Shown here one piece after another: positions 25,463 to 35,976 of a stretch of DNA of 64,000 bases; position 1 is the stretch's first letter; every line of letters starts with the position of its first letter. Source of the stretch: Bacteroidaceae bacterium (GTDB taxonomy: Bacteria; Bacteroidota; Bacteroidia; Bacteroidales; Bacteroidaceae); NCBI GenBank assembly GCA_017416805.1, contig JAFQBB010000038.1, positions 26,587 to 90,586 on the forward strand, written 5' to 3'. The notes beneath the pieces are model-generated. The model saw nothing but the letters and a program-made list of their open reading frames with translations. It searched no databases and was not told the DNA's origin. The position numbers and the translations under genes are program-made.

Positions 25463-28400
25463 TCAATAGAGTCTCTTCTTACCATTAATTATATACATCT
25501 TTCCTTTTTCAGGATTCACCACCCGACGACCAGAAAAATCATAGACGACTCCTACGCCGGTGGTTTCTGCCTCAACAGAGTCTATGCCTTCCGTTCCGGC
25601 CACTACAATCACACCTTCAGAGGCCAAGCGTGAGGTATCCCAATAAAGGCCATCGGGCAGATTGCTTTGGATAGTCACACCCTCATTGGTAATCTTGCCG
25701 CTTCCTGACATGGTGAAGAGATAAAGTACATCGCCCGATTTGAGCGGTGCAGCCGTTTCGTAGTCTTCAACAACTATCACAGTTCCACTTTTCAAGGTTA
25801 CATTGCCCGATGTCATATAAATCCGGTCGCACCCCACAAGGTTGCGGTGGAAAACGATGCGCGAATTACCTTGTGCCAACAGATTACCTTGTCCATAAAC
25901 TTGGGTAGTACGGCCATTACCCGTAGCTCCCAGTAACAGGGTGGCGCCATTGGAGAGGTTCAACTGATTGACCTTGCAGCCCACCAGTTGGATGGTGGCA
26001 TTCTCGCCATTCACACCTACAGCTTTGGTCGAAGGAGTGGTGTTGCAATAAAGCGAACCTTCGCGAATGTAGATGAGACTGTTCTGAGTCTTGGACAAGG
26101 TCATCTGTCCCGTTCCCCACTTGTGGCAGACAATGCTTTCGTCAAACGTTCCGCCAAAGGTGAAGTCGGTATTGTCATAGCCTACGTACCAAGTACCATT
26201 CTGAATGGAATTTGTACCCGTCAGCGAACCCACGTAATGACTGTAACTCTTTGCACTACCACCACCAACGGCATATCCGCCAATGGCATTCTTATCGACA
26301 TGCAAGCGGCCTTTGCGCATTTCCAGTCCCTTGCCAAGGCGAAGTGTACGCTCTTCAACACTACCTACAGCCAGCGTGCCTTCAAACTCGGAAAAATCGC
26401 CCAACAGATTATGACGCACATAACGGGGGGAGAACGTCACCGTTCCCTTTCCTAACCACTTACCGTTGATTCTGTCTTGTCCGTTTGTTATATAGGTGAA
26501 GGAGTTGCTGGTTTCCGGAACATACACCGTATGGTTGAAATTTGTCAAAGCGCCAGTAGTTGTTCCATAATAATCTTGAAAAGAACCATTATATACAGTC
26601 CACACGGTCTTGTCATCTGCACCTATAACAGTAGAATTGTCTCCACGACAGACTGTACCGCCCTTGATGACCAGACCACCGGTCCAGTCGTTGGACGATG
26701 AGACAAGCGTCCATTGTCCGGCACCTTCCTTCACGATGGTTCCTGTACCCGTTACCTTACCATGGAAGGTCAGCAGGTGATCGGTATCGACAACCAAACA
26801 TACGGTATCCGAAACGGTCATGCCGCGATTGGTCGCCGCACTCAGATGGTCGCTCACCAGTTTCACGTTCTTCATCTGGAAGTTGCTGACACTGGCTGTA
26901 GCCGCTCCAATGGAACTGGCCACACCTGCCGGAGCAAACTCGGCCACATGAACAGTTCCTCCTTCGAGGATGGTAGGACCGGTATAGGTTGATTTGTAAC
27001 CATTCAGCCGCAACACGCCTGTACCGCGCTTGGTCAGTCCGCCTTCGCCTGAGAAGCCTCCGCTCTTGCCGGCTATGATATATTCTTTCTGGTTATTCTC
27101 GAATACGACTCCACTGATAGGGAACATTTCGTTAAGCGTTATGGAGGTAACGACTGCCTCGTCGCCCAGCAACACCTGGTCGCCCGACACGAATGTGGTA
27201 TCTGCCCCGGCAAGGGAGAAATTCAAGGTATTGTAATCCCACATACCATTTTTGGAACCTGTCCACTTCACTCCCTGCATGGCAACACGCGCTTCGGGCA
27301 CAACAAGACACAAAGCACCTTGCTGTACCTCCATGTGGCAAGCCTGACCATCCATGCCCATTATGGTGCATTGGGTTACCTCACCTGTCAGCGCTCCTGT
27401 ATATTCCAGCAAACGATAGGTCCCGGCAGGCAGTACACTGTTTGCACGTTTGATATTGAAAACCAACGTTCCACCTAAGGTCAAATCACCATTCACCTTG
27501 ACAAGGTCGTGCTGTAAGCCATCGGCAGAAAAGTCTATTTCCGCATATACCTTCTTTCCTGTGGTCAGTGCAGTATTGAAAGTTATCGTTCCGAAAGGAG
27601 CACTCTCCGTACCCGGCTTCAGACGACAACCTTCGTAGTTCAGCGCCTCCTCGAAGGAGATAGCACCATTCAACACCGCATTTCCGGCTATGGTCCCTTT
27701 GGCACGAAGGTCAACAGGACCACTGACCGTGGTATTGAGTTCCAGAACACCTTCCGAAACATACGTAGTCCGAGGAGTGGTCAAAGGAATATTCACAACG
27801 GCATGCCCCTCGCCCGACTTCCATATCTCGCCACCGGCAATGGAGCCTGTACCAGCAAAGATATAAGGCTGAAGTTCTTTCCCTCTCGGGTTGAGCGGTG
27901 CCATGATGAAAGTGGTATCGGGAGCTACGTCTCCCTCCACTGTCACCGCACGGGCACCATCCAGTCCGAAGATTACGGTTTCGCCATCCTGGTAGGTCAC
28001 AGCCTGTGTACGGCTCATATCAGTAAACCCGGCCGAACCGTTCTTCCATGTTTGTCCGTCCTTACCCCAGACATTCTTGGCCACCATAAAAGGCGGTAGC
28101 GGAGGAGTAGGCATATCGTATCCCAAATAGAAGGAGGTCATAGGCGACTGGTAATAACCACGGTTTGTACACTGTCCGCGATAGTTGGGGTCCTGCTGAA
28201 GGCAGTATATATTAGAAACATTTGTGGTGTAGTTGGTTGTGTAACCTACTATAGCCGTATTATAGCTGTAGCCTGACTCTGTTTCACGCTCACGCAAGAT
28301 AATTTCTTCGCGCCAATCACCATATATATCGCCCCAAAACACACCGCGGATGGCAGCGTTGGCAAAGACTTTCCAACCGGATTCACGGCTGAACTCTATC

Positions 28401-30175
28401 AGTCGGCTGCCACCACTCGTCCCGTTATGTTTACGGATATCCACATTCACTGTAGGGTGCGAACCTCCGGGCGACATCACAGCCTCGCGGTCCAAATCGC
28501 CATCCCACCAAAGTCCTTCGGTAGGATAGGTATAGTTGGTCTTATAGTTTCCGGCAATGGCCACATCGCCCTGTGCGGTGTACATGTTGGGCATGGTTGA
28601 CCACATTTCGTAGCCTTTGTATTCTTTCAGCACATCCATGCACTCGCCACGGCCCACATCGACAACCGAACCCAGATACCACTTCTTGATAGATTCGCCT
28701 GTGCGTGCACTGTAGATTATCTGTCCCAACATGTCATGGGCACTCTGCTGGATAGCAAATATCTCTTGTCCGGGACGCTCAGGGTCGATATCCGACATAC
28801 GGAAACGGTCACCATGGCTTATTCCTGATGACCAAAGCATGGTACCATCATCATCGACACAGATGACCCCATTCATGATTTCGTCCTTGCCATCGCCATC
28901 CACATCGCCAATACGGATATGATGAAAACGGCTATGGCCATCAATGCCCGGTTCGTTATTGAAACTGAATTGCCACATCTCATGCCAATCGGTACGATTT
29001 CCGTTGTGGTCGAAATAGCTGTAGGCTGATGTATAGAAATTGTGGTTTCCCGCATTGGCTCCTGCCGCTTCACTGTTACGGTTGCAATACTCCATAACAA
29101 TGCTGGGATGAATACCATCCAAATAGGCCACACCCATCTTTCCCGTCAAGAAAGAATACTCATCGCCCATATAATTCTTTTTATTGTCGCGCGTATAAGT
29201 ATCAATCTTGTCCGAAGGATAATTCATCTCTATAATATCCTTCTGTGCACCGGTCATACCATCGACCACAACAATGTATTGGGGAGCGTTACGTGTTTTT
29301 GAAGTCTTGTAGTCTAATATTCCATCACCATCAGAGTCAGGAGTGTCACCACCTCCACCTGCTGGTGTCACCAGATATTTGCCCCAATTATTGGCAGCCT
29401 GATTCCAGAAACGGGTACCATCAGAACCTTTCAGGATGACTTCGGCACGACCGTCCAAATCAATATCGGCCACACAGACTTTGTCATTCTGACCAGAAGA
29501 TATATAGACATTGGGACCCATCTCGATGGTCCACAGATAAGTTCCATCGGCAAGATAACCCTCTAACTTGTCAATATTAGAAGGATTTGGAGCAGTCTCT
29601 TCACCACCGACAGTCTCATCTTCAGCCACATCATCACGATCGGCATCGGCATTGTCGGTAAATCCGCCCGTCATACGTTTGCGGTCCACAATATAGTCGT
29701 ACTCACCATCGCCATCCAAATCTACCGGCCAGACAAAAGCAGTACGCACCGTACGGTAATCTATCGGAGAGCCACCATTCACAAAGTCTATGCGCATATA
29801 CTCATTGGCATAAGTGGGAGTGACGTACTTGAAGGGTTTTGAATAGTCACCTACCTCTACACCATCAACGACCAACTTTACTGCAATCTCCGTTCCACCG
29901 GCCAGTACCGTTGACAGCTGGTAATTGCTCACACCAAGCGGAGTGGCATTCAGCAATTTCCACGCTTCACCCTCACCCGAACGGGTATAAACATTGTATT
30001 TGGCATTCTCAGGCTCTTGTGCCAACTTGCGCCACGTAATGGTCGTTTTATTGTTTCGGGCTGTGGCCACGACTCCTCGTCCCAACTGCGGATATATGCG
30101 TTGGGCAGACAACGGACAGTACAGACTGCTTACAAAAAACAGCAAGACTGCCATCATGCAATTAATTCTTTTCAT
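25463..30175 (-). CDS. PL11 rhamnogalacturonan lyase with beta-strand repeats and sorting tail
   Basis: A 1570-residue exported enzyme. After the signal peptide (about 1-24), QRIYPQLGRGVVAT and the FN3-like part (about 25-115) match the N-terminus of PL11 lyases. Residues about 120-680 form the eight-bladed propeller with acidic calcium loops (DLDGDGEYDY, DIDLDGRAEV, DSDGDGILDY, DVDGDGKDEI). Such lyases cut the rhamnose-galacturonic acid backbone of rhamnogalacturonan I. Known PL11 enzymes stop near here. This one continues for ~850 residues with autotransporter-associated beta-strand repeats (GGLTKRGTGVLRLNG..TYTGPTILEGGTVHV, GTIVKEGAGQWTL..NDWTGGLVIKGGTV) and ends in a sorting-type tail (VVYDFSGRRV...YIINGKKRLY). 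Its promoter faces away from the divergent regulator gene. Confidence 0.88.
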   Translation of the reverse strand: MKRINCMMAVLLFFVSSLYCPLSAQRIYPQLGRGVVATARNNKTTITWRKLAQEPENAKYNVYTRSGEGEAWKLLNATPLGVSNYQLSTVLAGGTEIAVKLVVDGVEVGDYSKPFKYVTPTYANEYMRIDFVNGGSPIDYRTVRTAFVWPVDLDGDGEYDYIVDRKRMTGGFTDNADADRDDVAEDETVGGEETAPNPSNIDKLEGYLADGTYLWTIEMGPNVYISSGQNDKVCVADIDLDGRAEVILKGSDGTRFWNQAANNWGKYLVTPAGGGGDTPDSDGDGILDYKTSKTRNAPQYIVVVDGMTGAQKDIIEMNYPSDKIDTYTRDNKKNYMGDEYSFLTGKMGVAYLDGIHPSIVMEYCNRNSEAAGANAGNHNFYTSAYSYFDHNGNRTDWHEMWQFSFNNEPGIDGHSRFHHIRIGDVDGDGKDEIMNGVICVDDDGTMLWSSGISHGDRFRMSDIDPERPGQEIFAIQQSAHDMLGQIIYSARTGESIKKWYLGSVVDVGRGECMDVLKEYKGYEMWSTMPNMYTAQGDVAIAGNYKTNYTYPTEGLWWDGDLDREAVMSPGGSHPTVNVDIRKHNGTSGGSRLIEFSRESGWKVFANAAIRGVFWGDIYGDWREEIILRERETESGYSYNTAIVGYTTNYTTNVSNIYCLQQDPNYRGQCTNRGYYQSPMTSFYLGYDMPTPPLPPFMVAKNVWGKDGQTWKNGSAGFTDMSRTQAVTYQDGETVIFGLDGARAVTVEGDVAPDTTFIMAPLNPRGKELQPYIFAGTGSIAGGEIWKSGEGHAVVNIPLTTPRTTYVSEGVLELNTTVSGPVDLRAKGTIAGNAVLNGAISFEEALNYEGCRLKPGTESAPFGTITFNTALTTGKKVYAEIDFSADGLQHDLVKVNGDLTLGGTLVFNIKRANSVLPAGTYRLLEYTGALTGEVTQCTIMGMDGQACHMEVQQGALCLVVPEARVAMQGVKWTGSKNGMWDYNTLNFSLAGADTTFVSGDQVLLGDEAVVTSITLNEMFPISGVVFENNQKEYIIAGKSGGFSGEGGLTKRGTGVLRLNGYKSTYTGPTILEGGTVHVAEFAPAGVASSIGAATASVSNFQMKNVKLVSDHLSAATNRGMTVSDTVCLVVDTDHLLTFHGKVTGTGTIVKEGAGQWTLVSSSNDWTGGLVIKGGTVCRGDNSTVIGADDKTVWTVYNGSFQDYYGTTTGALTNFNHTVYVPETSNSFTYITNGQDRINGKWLGKGTVTFSPRYVRHNLLGDFSEFEGTLAVGSVEERTLRLGKGLEMRKGRLHVDKNAIGGYAVGGGSAKSYSHYVGSLTGTNSIQNGTWYVGYDNTDFTFGGTFDESIVCHKWGTGQMTLSKTQNSLIYIREGSLYCNTTPSTKAVGVNGENATIQLVGCKVNQLNLSNGATLLLGATGNGRTTQVYGQGNLLAQGNSRIVFHRNLVGCDRIYMTSGNVTLKSGTVIVVEDYETAAPLKSGDVLYLFTMSGSGKITNEGVTIQSNLPDGLYWDTSRLASEGVIVVAGTEGIDSVEAETTGVGVVYDFSGRRVVNPEKGKMYIINGKKRLY

Positions 30176-30222
30176 TGGTTATCTTTTTATTATAATTATA
30201 GTAAGCACACTTTAAACCGTGG

Positions 30223-30230
30223 CAAAAGTA
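30223..30230 (-). promoter_or_regulatory. -7 box for the PL11 lyase gene
   Basis: The minus strand reads TACTTTTG, matching TAnnTTTG, 47 bases before the start codon. It probably serves PL11 and the GH2 gene, and is the likely target region of the adjacent hybrid two-component regulator. Confidence 0.5.
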
Positions 30231-30355
30231 TGGAAAAGCAACAAGTGAAATATGGAAAATCTAACGGATGACATGGATAAATTATACCCATTTGCTTTTT
30301 TCTTACATCTATTCATTTTTTCTCTCCAAAACAATTATGAACAAAAAAAAACAAT

Positions 30356-30363
30356 TATCTTTG
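30356..30363 (+). promoter_or_regulatory. -7 box for the hybrid two-component regulator gene
   Basis: TATCTTTG fits TAnnTTTG, 73 bases before the ATG. A small hairpin (TGGCAA 30372-30377, TTGCCA 30387-30392) lies at the start of the predicted leader. Confidence 0.5.
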
Positions 30364-30436
30364 CCGTGAAATGGCAACAATCAGCCTTGCCATCAATACA
30401 ACATGAATGAGTTTACAATCAAATCCGGACTGAAAA

Positions 30437-33400
30437 ATGGAAATAAGACATGCGTCCCTATGTTACAATATGTTAAAATCGGGAGGGGTGATTTTTCTCC
30501 TCGTCCTTCTGATTTCATCCTCTGCAACGCTTCGGGCCAGCCCTCAATCTGACAGTATCGTCCTAACAGACATCATCAAACTGAATGCCCGGCACTACAC
30601 CATGGCTGACGGACTGCCAAGCAACACCATCAGGTGTATTCATCAGGACAAACAAGGGTTCATTTGGATTGGCACTTCAAACGGACTATGCCGGTATGAC
30701 GGATATAACTTCAACATATTTCTGCCACTTCCACCCGACAGTGACGAACCGGGATTGGCCTCAAACTCCGTAATAGCCATTTCTGAAGACAGTAACGAGC
30801 ATTTGTGGATACAATGTTCGCCACGAAGACTCTGCTGTTTTGACTTGAGGCAAGGACGATTTGTGGATTTCACAGGCATAGGGGCATACAGCGATTTTTT
30901 TGAAGTCCCTACCTTGTTGGACAATGGAGATGTATGGGTCTGGAACGAAGATTATGTTTATGGCATCAGCTACACTCCATCAGGAGAACTCCAAACTGTG
31001 CCATACAAACGTTCTGAAAAAAGATTATCCAAAGGAACAATCCGTTTTATCAACAAAGAACAGGACGGATGGACATGGATAGGAGCCACATCGGGACTAG
31101 CCTGCATCAGTCCGGAGGGTGAAGTCCATCTGGTTGATTCCACACGAAATTGGATACAATCCCATTTGTGGCAAGACGAGATACATTTCGTCACCATAGA
31201 CGGTACTGTTTGGTACAACCCTGACAACTCGCCCCATATCGAACAAACCACAACGTTAGAAGGGATGTCAACCAAAGATAAAGTGGTAAATGACAACAAG
31301 ACACACAACGAATGGCTCATCATTACAAACCGAAGGGCTTACAGCTACGATATGAAGAGCCGTACAGCCACCCGCAAGAAGGAGTTCAAGTTCCCTACCC
31401 CACGCCTTGTACACATTTCTAGCAGAAAAGACATCTTGATATATAACCAACCGGAAAGTGCCTACCACATAGACAGTACCTACACGGATGTCACTCCGCT
31501 TCCTTTAAGGAAAATACAAGGAGGAAGTTTAGGCTACGAAAGTTACAGAACCAGTACCGACCGGAATGGGAACCTTTGGATTACAACTGGCGAAAGCGGA
31601 CTATTCATTTTCAATCCGAAAAACAAACAGCTACAACATCTGAGCCATAAGGATAATCCGGACTTGCTTCAGACAGACGTGCTGCACAATATCTGTATAG
31701 ACCGAGAGGGGGTCATCTGGATAGCTACAAACAATGCCGGACTCACCAAACTGTCACATACCAAACAGCCTGTCCATAAACGCATATTGTCCATCGACAC
31801 AGAAGAAAAAGGATACGAGAACTACATTCGTCTGCTGAATTGGCAGAATGACACTCTCTGGGTTGGAACCCGCCGCAACCTCCTGCAAAGTTACGACAAA
31901 GACCTCAACCTCTTGTCCGCTGAAAATGTAGCCACCAATATCTATGCCATGGAGACTGACACACTGGGTACTTTGTGGAAAGGAACACGCGGAAAAGGGC
32001 TTATCATCAACGGGAAAGAAATCAAACACAGAAGAGAGGTTGACAAAGCGCTGCAAAATGGCGACATCTTCAAGATTCTTAAAGACAGTAAAGGCCGAAT
32101 GTGGTTGGCCACATTTGGCGGAGGATTATGCCTTGTAACCAAAGACAGCACAACTACAGACGGCTATGCATTCCAACATTTCCTGACAAAAAGTTTTGGA
32201 ATGCTTAGGGTTCGCGATCTCATAGAAGACAGAAAAGGACGTATGTGGGCAGCCACCAACGACGGATTATGCATTTTCCATCCCGACTCACTAATTGCTA
32301 ATCCCACGGCATACCGGCACTATAGCTATACTAACGGAAATTTCCCCGCAACAGAAATTCATGCTTTGCTGCCTGACATTTCAGGGGGAAGCGTATGGAG
32401 CGGCACCATAGGGCAAGGACTGATACGGTGTATGCTTGAAGAAAACGGGGATTTCAGTTATACAACTTTTACCGAAGAGGACGGATTGGCATCCAATACC
32501 GTCACCTCACTCATTCACGATGACTTAGGTTTCATCTGGGTAGGTACCAGTCAAGGACTTTCAAGGTTGGATCCCGGAATAAACTCTTTGCACAGTTTTT
32601 CTCTCAGTAAAGATCCACAAGGAAATTGTTTCTCGGAAGGAACTTCTTGCAAACTGCCTGACGGCCGTTTGGTATTCGGCACCATACACGGCATGGTCAT
32701 TCTGGATCCACGGACTATCAACGTCACCAAATCGTCCGCCAATATCATTATAACCGAACTATGGATTAATGGCAGACCTACACCTTATATAAAAAAAGAG
32801 GAGAGAAGTTCGTCAGTACCTCATGCACGCCATATCAAGCTGCAACATACACAGAATTCCTTCGAACTGCATTTTTCTGATATGATTTTCAACGAAGGTC
32901 ATAAAAAGCGTTTCCGTTGGTACATGGAAGGATATGATAAGGAATGGAAACAATCATCCACCCGCAACTATGCTTCCTATCAATATTTGCAACCGGGCAC
33001 ATACACATTCCATGTCGAAACAACCGATAATGACGGATTGTGGAGCGAACAGCAGGCAATATTGAAAATCACTATTCTCCCTCCCTGGTGGCAAACCTGG
33101 TGGTTCAACATTCTATGTATATTAATTTTAAGTAGTATCATATATATAATATTCAAACAGGTTGACCGCATAGCCAAACTAAGAAGACGTATCAAGGTGG
33201 AGAAGGAGCTTTCCAACTTCAAGACCTCGCTATTTACTAACCTGTCGCATGAATTCCGCACACCGTTGACCCTTATCCAAGTAGCTTTGGGAAGGTTGAA
33301 GGAAGTAGTTCCACAGACAAAAGTTGCCCGACAAGCCATTGACACCATGCAGCAGGGCACCGACCGTATGGCACGGCTTTCTTATGAAATCATGCAGTTC

Positions 33401-34819
33401 CACAAAATGGAAGCCGGACAACTGTCGTTGGCTCTACAACCCACCGATATCGTAGCCTTCGCACATAACATAGCAAAGAGTTTCAACGAATTGGCACAAC
33501 AAAAAGGCATAAGTCTGGATTTCAAGAGCTGGGAAGAAACATTCACACTCCCCATTGACAGGAATCACATAGACAAGATTGTATATAACCTGCTTTCAAA
33601 TGCCTTCAAATATACGCCATCAAATAGTGGATGCCGCATCACTGTTGAGTTATGCCTGAAAAATGAAAAAACCTTGATGCTGACAGTAACCGATACCGGA
33701 ATCGGAGTACCTGCCGAGAAAAGGAAGGAACTGTTCTCACGATACATGCAAACACGTATGAGCGGAAACAGCATCGGTATAGGGCTGAACCTTTCTGCCG
33801 AATTGGCACGTGTACATCACGGAGCATTGGAGTATCGGCCAAACATAATCATAAACAGTGACAAACAGGCAGAAGAGAAAGGAAGCATTTTCACGCTCTG
33901 TTTGCCAACTTCGACAGAGACATACACAGACGAGGATTTTCTCAAAGCAGATGAAGGTATGCCCTTAGACTCCATCATTCCTGCTAAAGAAAAAGAAGAA
34001 AAGAGAGAAGAGCTGATGAAAACGGAGGAGATGCCAATAGAAGCAGATTCTCCAATCAATTCACAACGGTTACTCGTGGTAGAGGACGACATGGATATAC
34101 GGAATATGCTCGTAGAGGAATTGGGAGATCTTTTCGAGGTATTCACCGCCATCGATGGACAAGAAGGAATAGAAAAAGCCAAGGAACTGATGCCAGATTT
34201 GATTATCAGCGATGTCATGATGCCACGTGTGGACGGGTTCGAACTGACCCGGAAACTGAAAAAGGAGTTCACGACTTCACATATCCCCATAGTCCTGCTC
34301 ACGGCACTATACACACCTGAAAAGCAGACAAAAGGATTTGAAGAGGGAGCAGATGCATACATCCCCAAACCTTTCAACAGAGATGTTCTGAGGGCACGCA
34401 TCATACAACTTATCAACCAACGGCAACAATTGCGCGAAAAATTCTCAAAGGAACCAAGAACACGAAGTACAGAAATCTGCACCACTAATCAAGACCGCGA
34501 ATTCCTGATACAATTGGACAACCTTATCGATCAGAACATTGCCAATTCTGATTTACGGATAGAAGATTTGGCACGCGAGTTAAATATGAGCCGCACTGTT
34601 TTCTATAACAAAATCAAAGGAATTACAGGAAGTGTCCCTGTAGAATATCTCCGTCTGGCACGCTTGAAGAAAGCTTCGGAACTGCTACTGAGCCAACCGG
34701 AATTAAGCATGGCCGATGTAAGTTTCTTAGTAGGATTCAACGATTCCCTCTACTTCAGCCGCGTATTCAAAAAGCACTTCGGAGTATCGCCCAGCAATTA
34801 CAAGCGAAAGGCGGAATGA
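30437..34819 (+). CDS. Hybrid two-component system sensor/regulator (HTCS)
   Basis: A 1460-residue one-protein sensor and regulator of the type controlling polysaccharide loci in Bacteroidetes. A signal segment is followed by a periplasmic two-propeller region with many 'GxxWIGTxxGL' blades (GFIWIGTSNGLCRYDG, GWTWIGATSGL, GVIWIATNNAGL, GRMWLATFGGGL, GFIWVGTSQGLSRLD). Then come a Y_Y_Y domain (about 790-885) and one membrane segment (about 888-910). The histidine kinase has its H-box at His938 (NLSHEFRTPL), with NLLSNAFKY and DTGIGVP for ATP binding. The receiver domain has phospho-acceptor Asp1259 (IISDVMMP). A C-terminal AraC-type HTH (about 1345-1458) completes it. All catalytic residues are present. 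It is divergent from PL11 and so probably senses rhamnogalacturonan fragments. Met12 (30470) is an alternative start closer to the signal peptide. Confidence 0.95.
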   Translation: MEIRHASLCYNMLKSGGVIFLLVLLISSSATLRASPQSDSIVLTDIIKLNARHYTMADGLPSNTIRCIHQDKQGFIWIGTSNGLCRYDGYNFNIFLPLPPDSDEPGLASNSVIAISEDSNEHLWIQCSPRRLCCFDLRQGRFVDFTGIGAYSDFFEVPTLLDNGDVWVWNEDYVYGISYTPSGELQTVPYKRSEKRLSKGTIRFINKEQDGWTWIGATSGLACISPEGEVHLVDSTRNWIQSHLWQDEIHFVTIDGTVWYNPDNSPHIEQTTTLEGMSTKDKVVNDNKTHNEWLIITNRRAYSYDMKSRTATRKKEFKFPTPRLVHISSRKDILIYNQPESAYHIDSTYTDVTPLPLRKIQGGSLGYESYRTSTDRNGNLWITTGESGLFIFNPKNKQLQHLSHKDNPDLLQTDVLHNICIDREGVIWIATNNAGLTKLSHTKQPVHKRILSIDTEEKGYENYIRLLNWQNDTLWVGTRRNLLQSYDKDLNLLSAENVATNIYAMETDTLGTLWKGTRGKGLIINGKEIKHRREVDKALQNGDIFKILKDSKGRMWLATFGGGLCLVTKDSTTTDGYAFQHFLTKSFGMLRVRDLIEDRKGRMWAATNDGLCIFHPDSLIANPTAYRHYSYTNGNFPATEIHALLPDISGGSVWSGTIGQGLIRCMLEENGDFSYTTFTEEDGLASNTVTSLIHDDLGFIWVGTSQGLSRLDPGINSLHSFSLSKDPQGNCFSEGTSCKLPDGRLVFGTIHGMVILDPRTINVTKSSANIIITELWINGRPTPYIKKEERSSSVPHARHIKLQHTQNSFELHFSDMIFNEGHKKRFRWYMEGYDKEWKQSSTRNYASYQYLQPGTYTFHVETTDNDGLWSEQQAILKITILPPWWQTWWFNILCILILSSIIYIIFKQVDRIAKLRRRIKVEKELSNFKTSLFTNLSHEFRTPLTLIQVALGRLKEVVPQTKVARQAIDTMQQGTDRMARLSYEIMQFHKMEAGQLSLALQPTDIVAFAHNIAKSFNELAQQKGISLDFKSWEETFTLPIDRNHIDKIVYNLLSNAFKYTPSNSGCRITVELCLKNEKTLMLTVTDTGIGVPAEKRKELFSRYMQTRMSGNSIGIGLNLSAELARVHHGALEYRPNIIINSDKQAEEKGSIFTLCLPTSTETYTDEDFLKADEGMPLDSIIPAKEKEEKREELMKTEEMPIEADSPINSQRLLVVEDDMDIRNMLVEELGDLFEVFTAIDGQEGIEKAKELMPDLIISDVMMPRVDGFELTRKLKKEFTTSHIPIVLLTALYTPEKQTKGFEEGADAYIPKPFNRDVLRARIIQLINQRQQLREKFSKEPRTRSTEICTTNQDREFLIQLDNLIDQNIANSDLRIEDLARELNMSRTVFYNKIKGITGSVPVEYLRLARLKKASELLLSQPELSMADVSFLVGFNDSLYFSRVFKKHFGVSPSNYKRKAE

Positions 34820-34902
34820 GAAACGTGAGCCCCCACAAGGAGTAAAAGCAACAAATTGCACTTGCTTCCTGTAAATGGTAAATTATACATGCAAAAGTGT
34901 CT

Positions 34903-35925
34903 TCATTTCATCCACCGCTCAAACCCTTCGCTATAGCAAGCAGCAAACTCGCCTTGTTCATTAGCATAGATAAAGTAGCCTTGCAATTCGGGATGACGGT
35001 CGCAGATGGCCAAAGCAGAATCAAGCCCCAACACCATGAACGAGGTGGCATAGGCATCCGCCACAGCACAAGTCGGGGCAAGAACGGTGGCTGAAAGGAT
35101 GGAATGCTGCACAGGATACCCCGTCCGCGGATCAATGGTATGGGCATACTTCTTACCATCGCGATAATAATAGTTACGGTAATTCCCCGATGTGGCCATA
35201 GCTATGTCTGTAACCCGCAAGACAGTCTGCAATTCGTTGGCCAAAGCCAATGAGTCTTCAATAGGCTTATTTATCCCTATACTCCATTGACTACGTTTCG
35301 GGTTCATACCTTTTACTATAATCTCGCCCCCTATTTCCACCATGTAGTTACGGACTCCACAACGGTCAAACAAAGTTGCCACAACATCGCATCCATATCC
35401 CTTGGCTATGGCACTGCAATCCAATTTTACGCATGAATCGGACTTAATGATGCACTCTCCATCATATAGTACACCAGTCATACCGACATACTGAAGCAAG
35501 GAATCTATAGTCAGTGAATCTACTTCCCCACTCTTCTCAAAGCCGAATCCCCAAGCATTGACAAGGGGAGCCACGGTAATGTCAAACGCTCCATGTGTGT
35601 CGGCAAAAATATTCTCGGCCAGACGGAATACATGAAGAAACAAACTGTCAGGTTTCACCGTAGGATCATTACCATTAATGCGACTGATGACAGAACCTTT
35701 GTTGAAAGGAGAAAGCGAAGCGTTTACCTTGCTCAGTTCCTCCTTGATTTGCGGATGAAGGTCCTCTGCATATTGATAGGTTATTTTATAAACCGTCCCG
35801 AACACAAAGCCCTCATTGGTGCGGTATGGCGAACGGTCTTGCTTGCTCAGAATTATGACTGTACCCACAATCAGCAGTGCAAGGAAAGGCAATTGCCAAC
35901 GTAATTTTTTTCTTTTATCGTCCAT
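34903..35925 (-). CDS. apbE: FAD:protein FMN transferase ApbE
   Basis: A 340-residue ApbE-family protein that attaches FMN to threonine in subunits of flavin redox pumps such as Rnf or Nqr. An N-terminal membrane anchor (about 10-26, PFLALLIVGTVIILS) puts it on the periplasmic side. Family motifs are present: NASLSPFNKGSVISRIN (about 68-84), CVKLDCSAIAKGYGCD, VEIGGEIIVKGMNP, and the C-terminal ATSGNYRNYYYRDGKKYAHTIDPRTG with the metal-binding Asp/Thr region. The length is typical. It is the second gene after mntP (51 bp gap) and converges on the HTCS gene. Confidence 0.93.
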   Translation of the reverse strand: MDDKRKKLRWQLPFLALLIVGTVIILSKQDRSPYRTNEGFVFGTVYKITYQYAEDLHPQIKEELSKVNASLSPFNKGSVISRINGNDPTVKPDSLFLHVFRLAENIFADTHGAFDITVAPLVNAWGFGFEKSGEVDSLTIDSLLQYVGMTGVLYDGECIIKSDSCVKLDCSAIAKGYGCDVVATLFDRCGVRNYMVEIGGEIIVKGMNPKRSQWSIGINKPIEDSLALANELQTVLRVTDIAMATSGNYRNYYYRDGKKYAHTIDPRTGYPVQHSILSATVLAPTCAVADAYATSFMVLGLDSALAICDRHPELQGYFIYANEQGEFAACYSEGFERWMK

Positions 35926-35976
35926 ATTTTCAATTGACTATTATTCTCTTCCCTTCCAAGGGAGATAGACGGGGGC

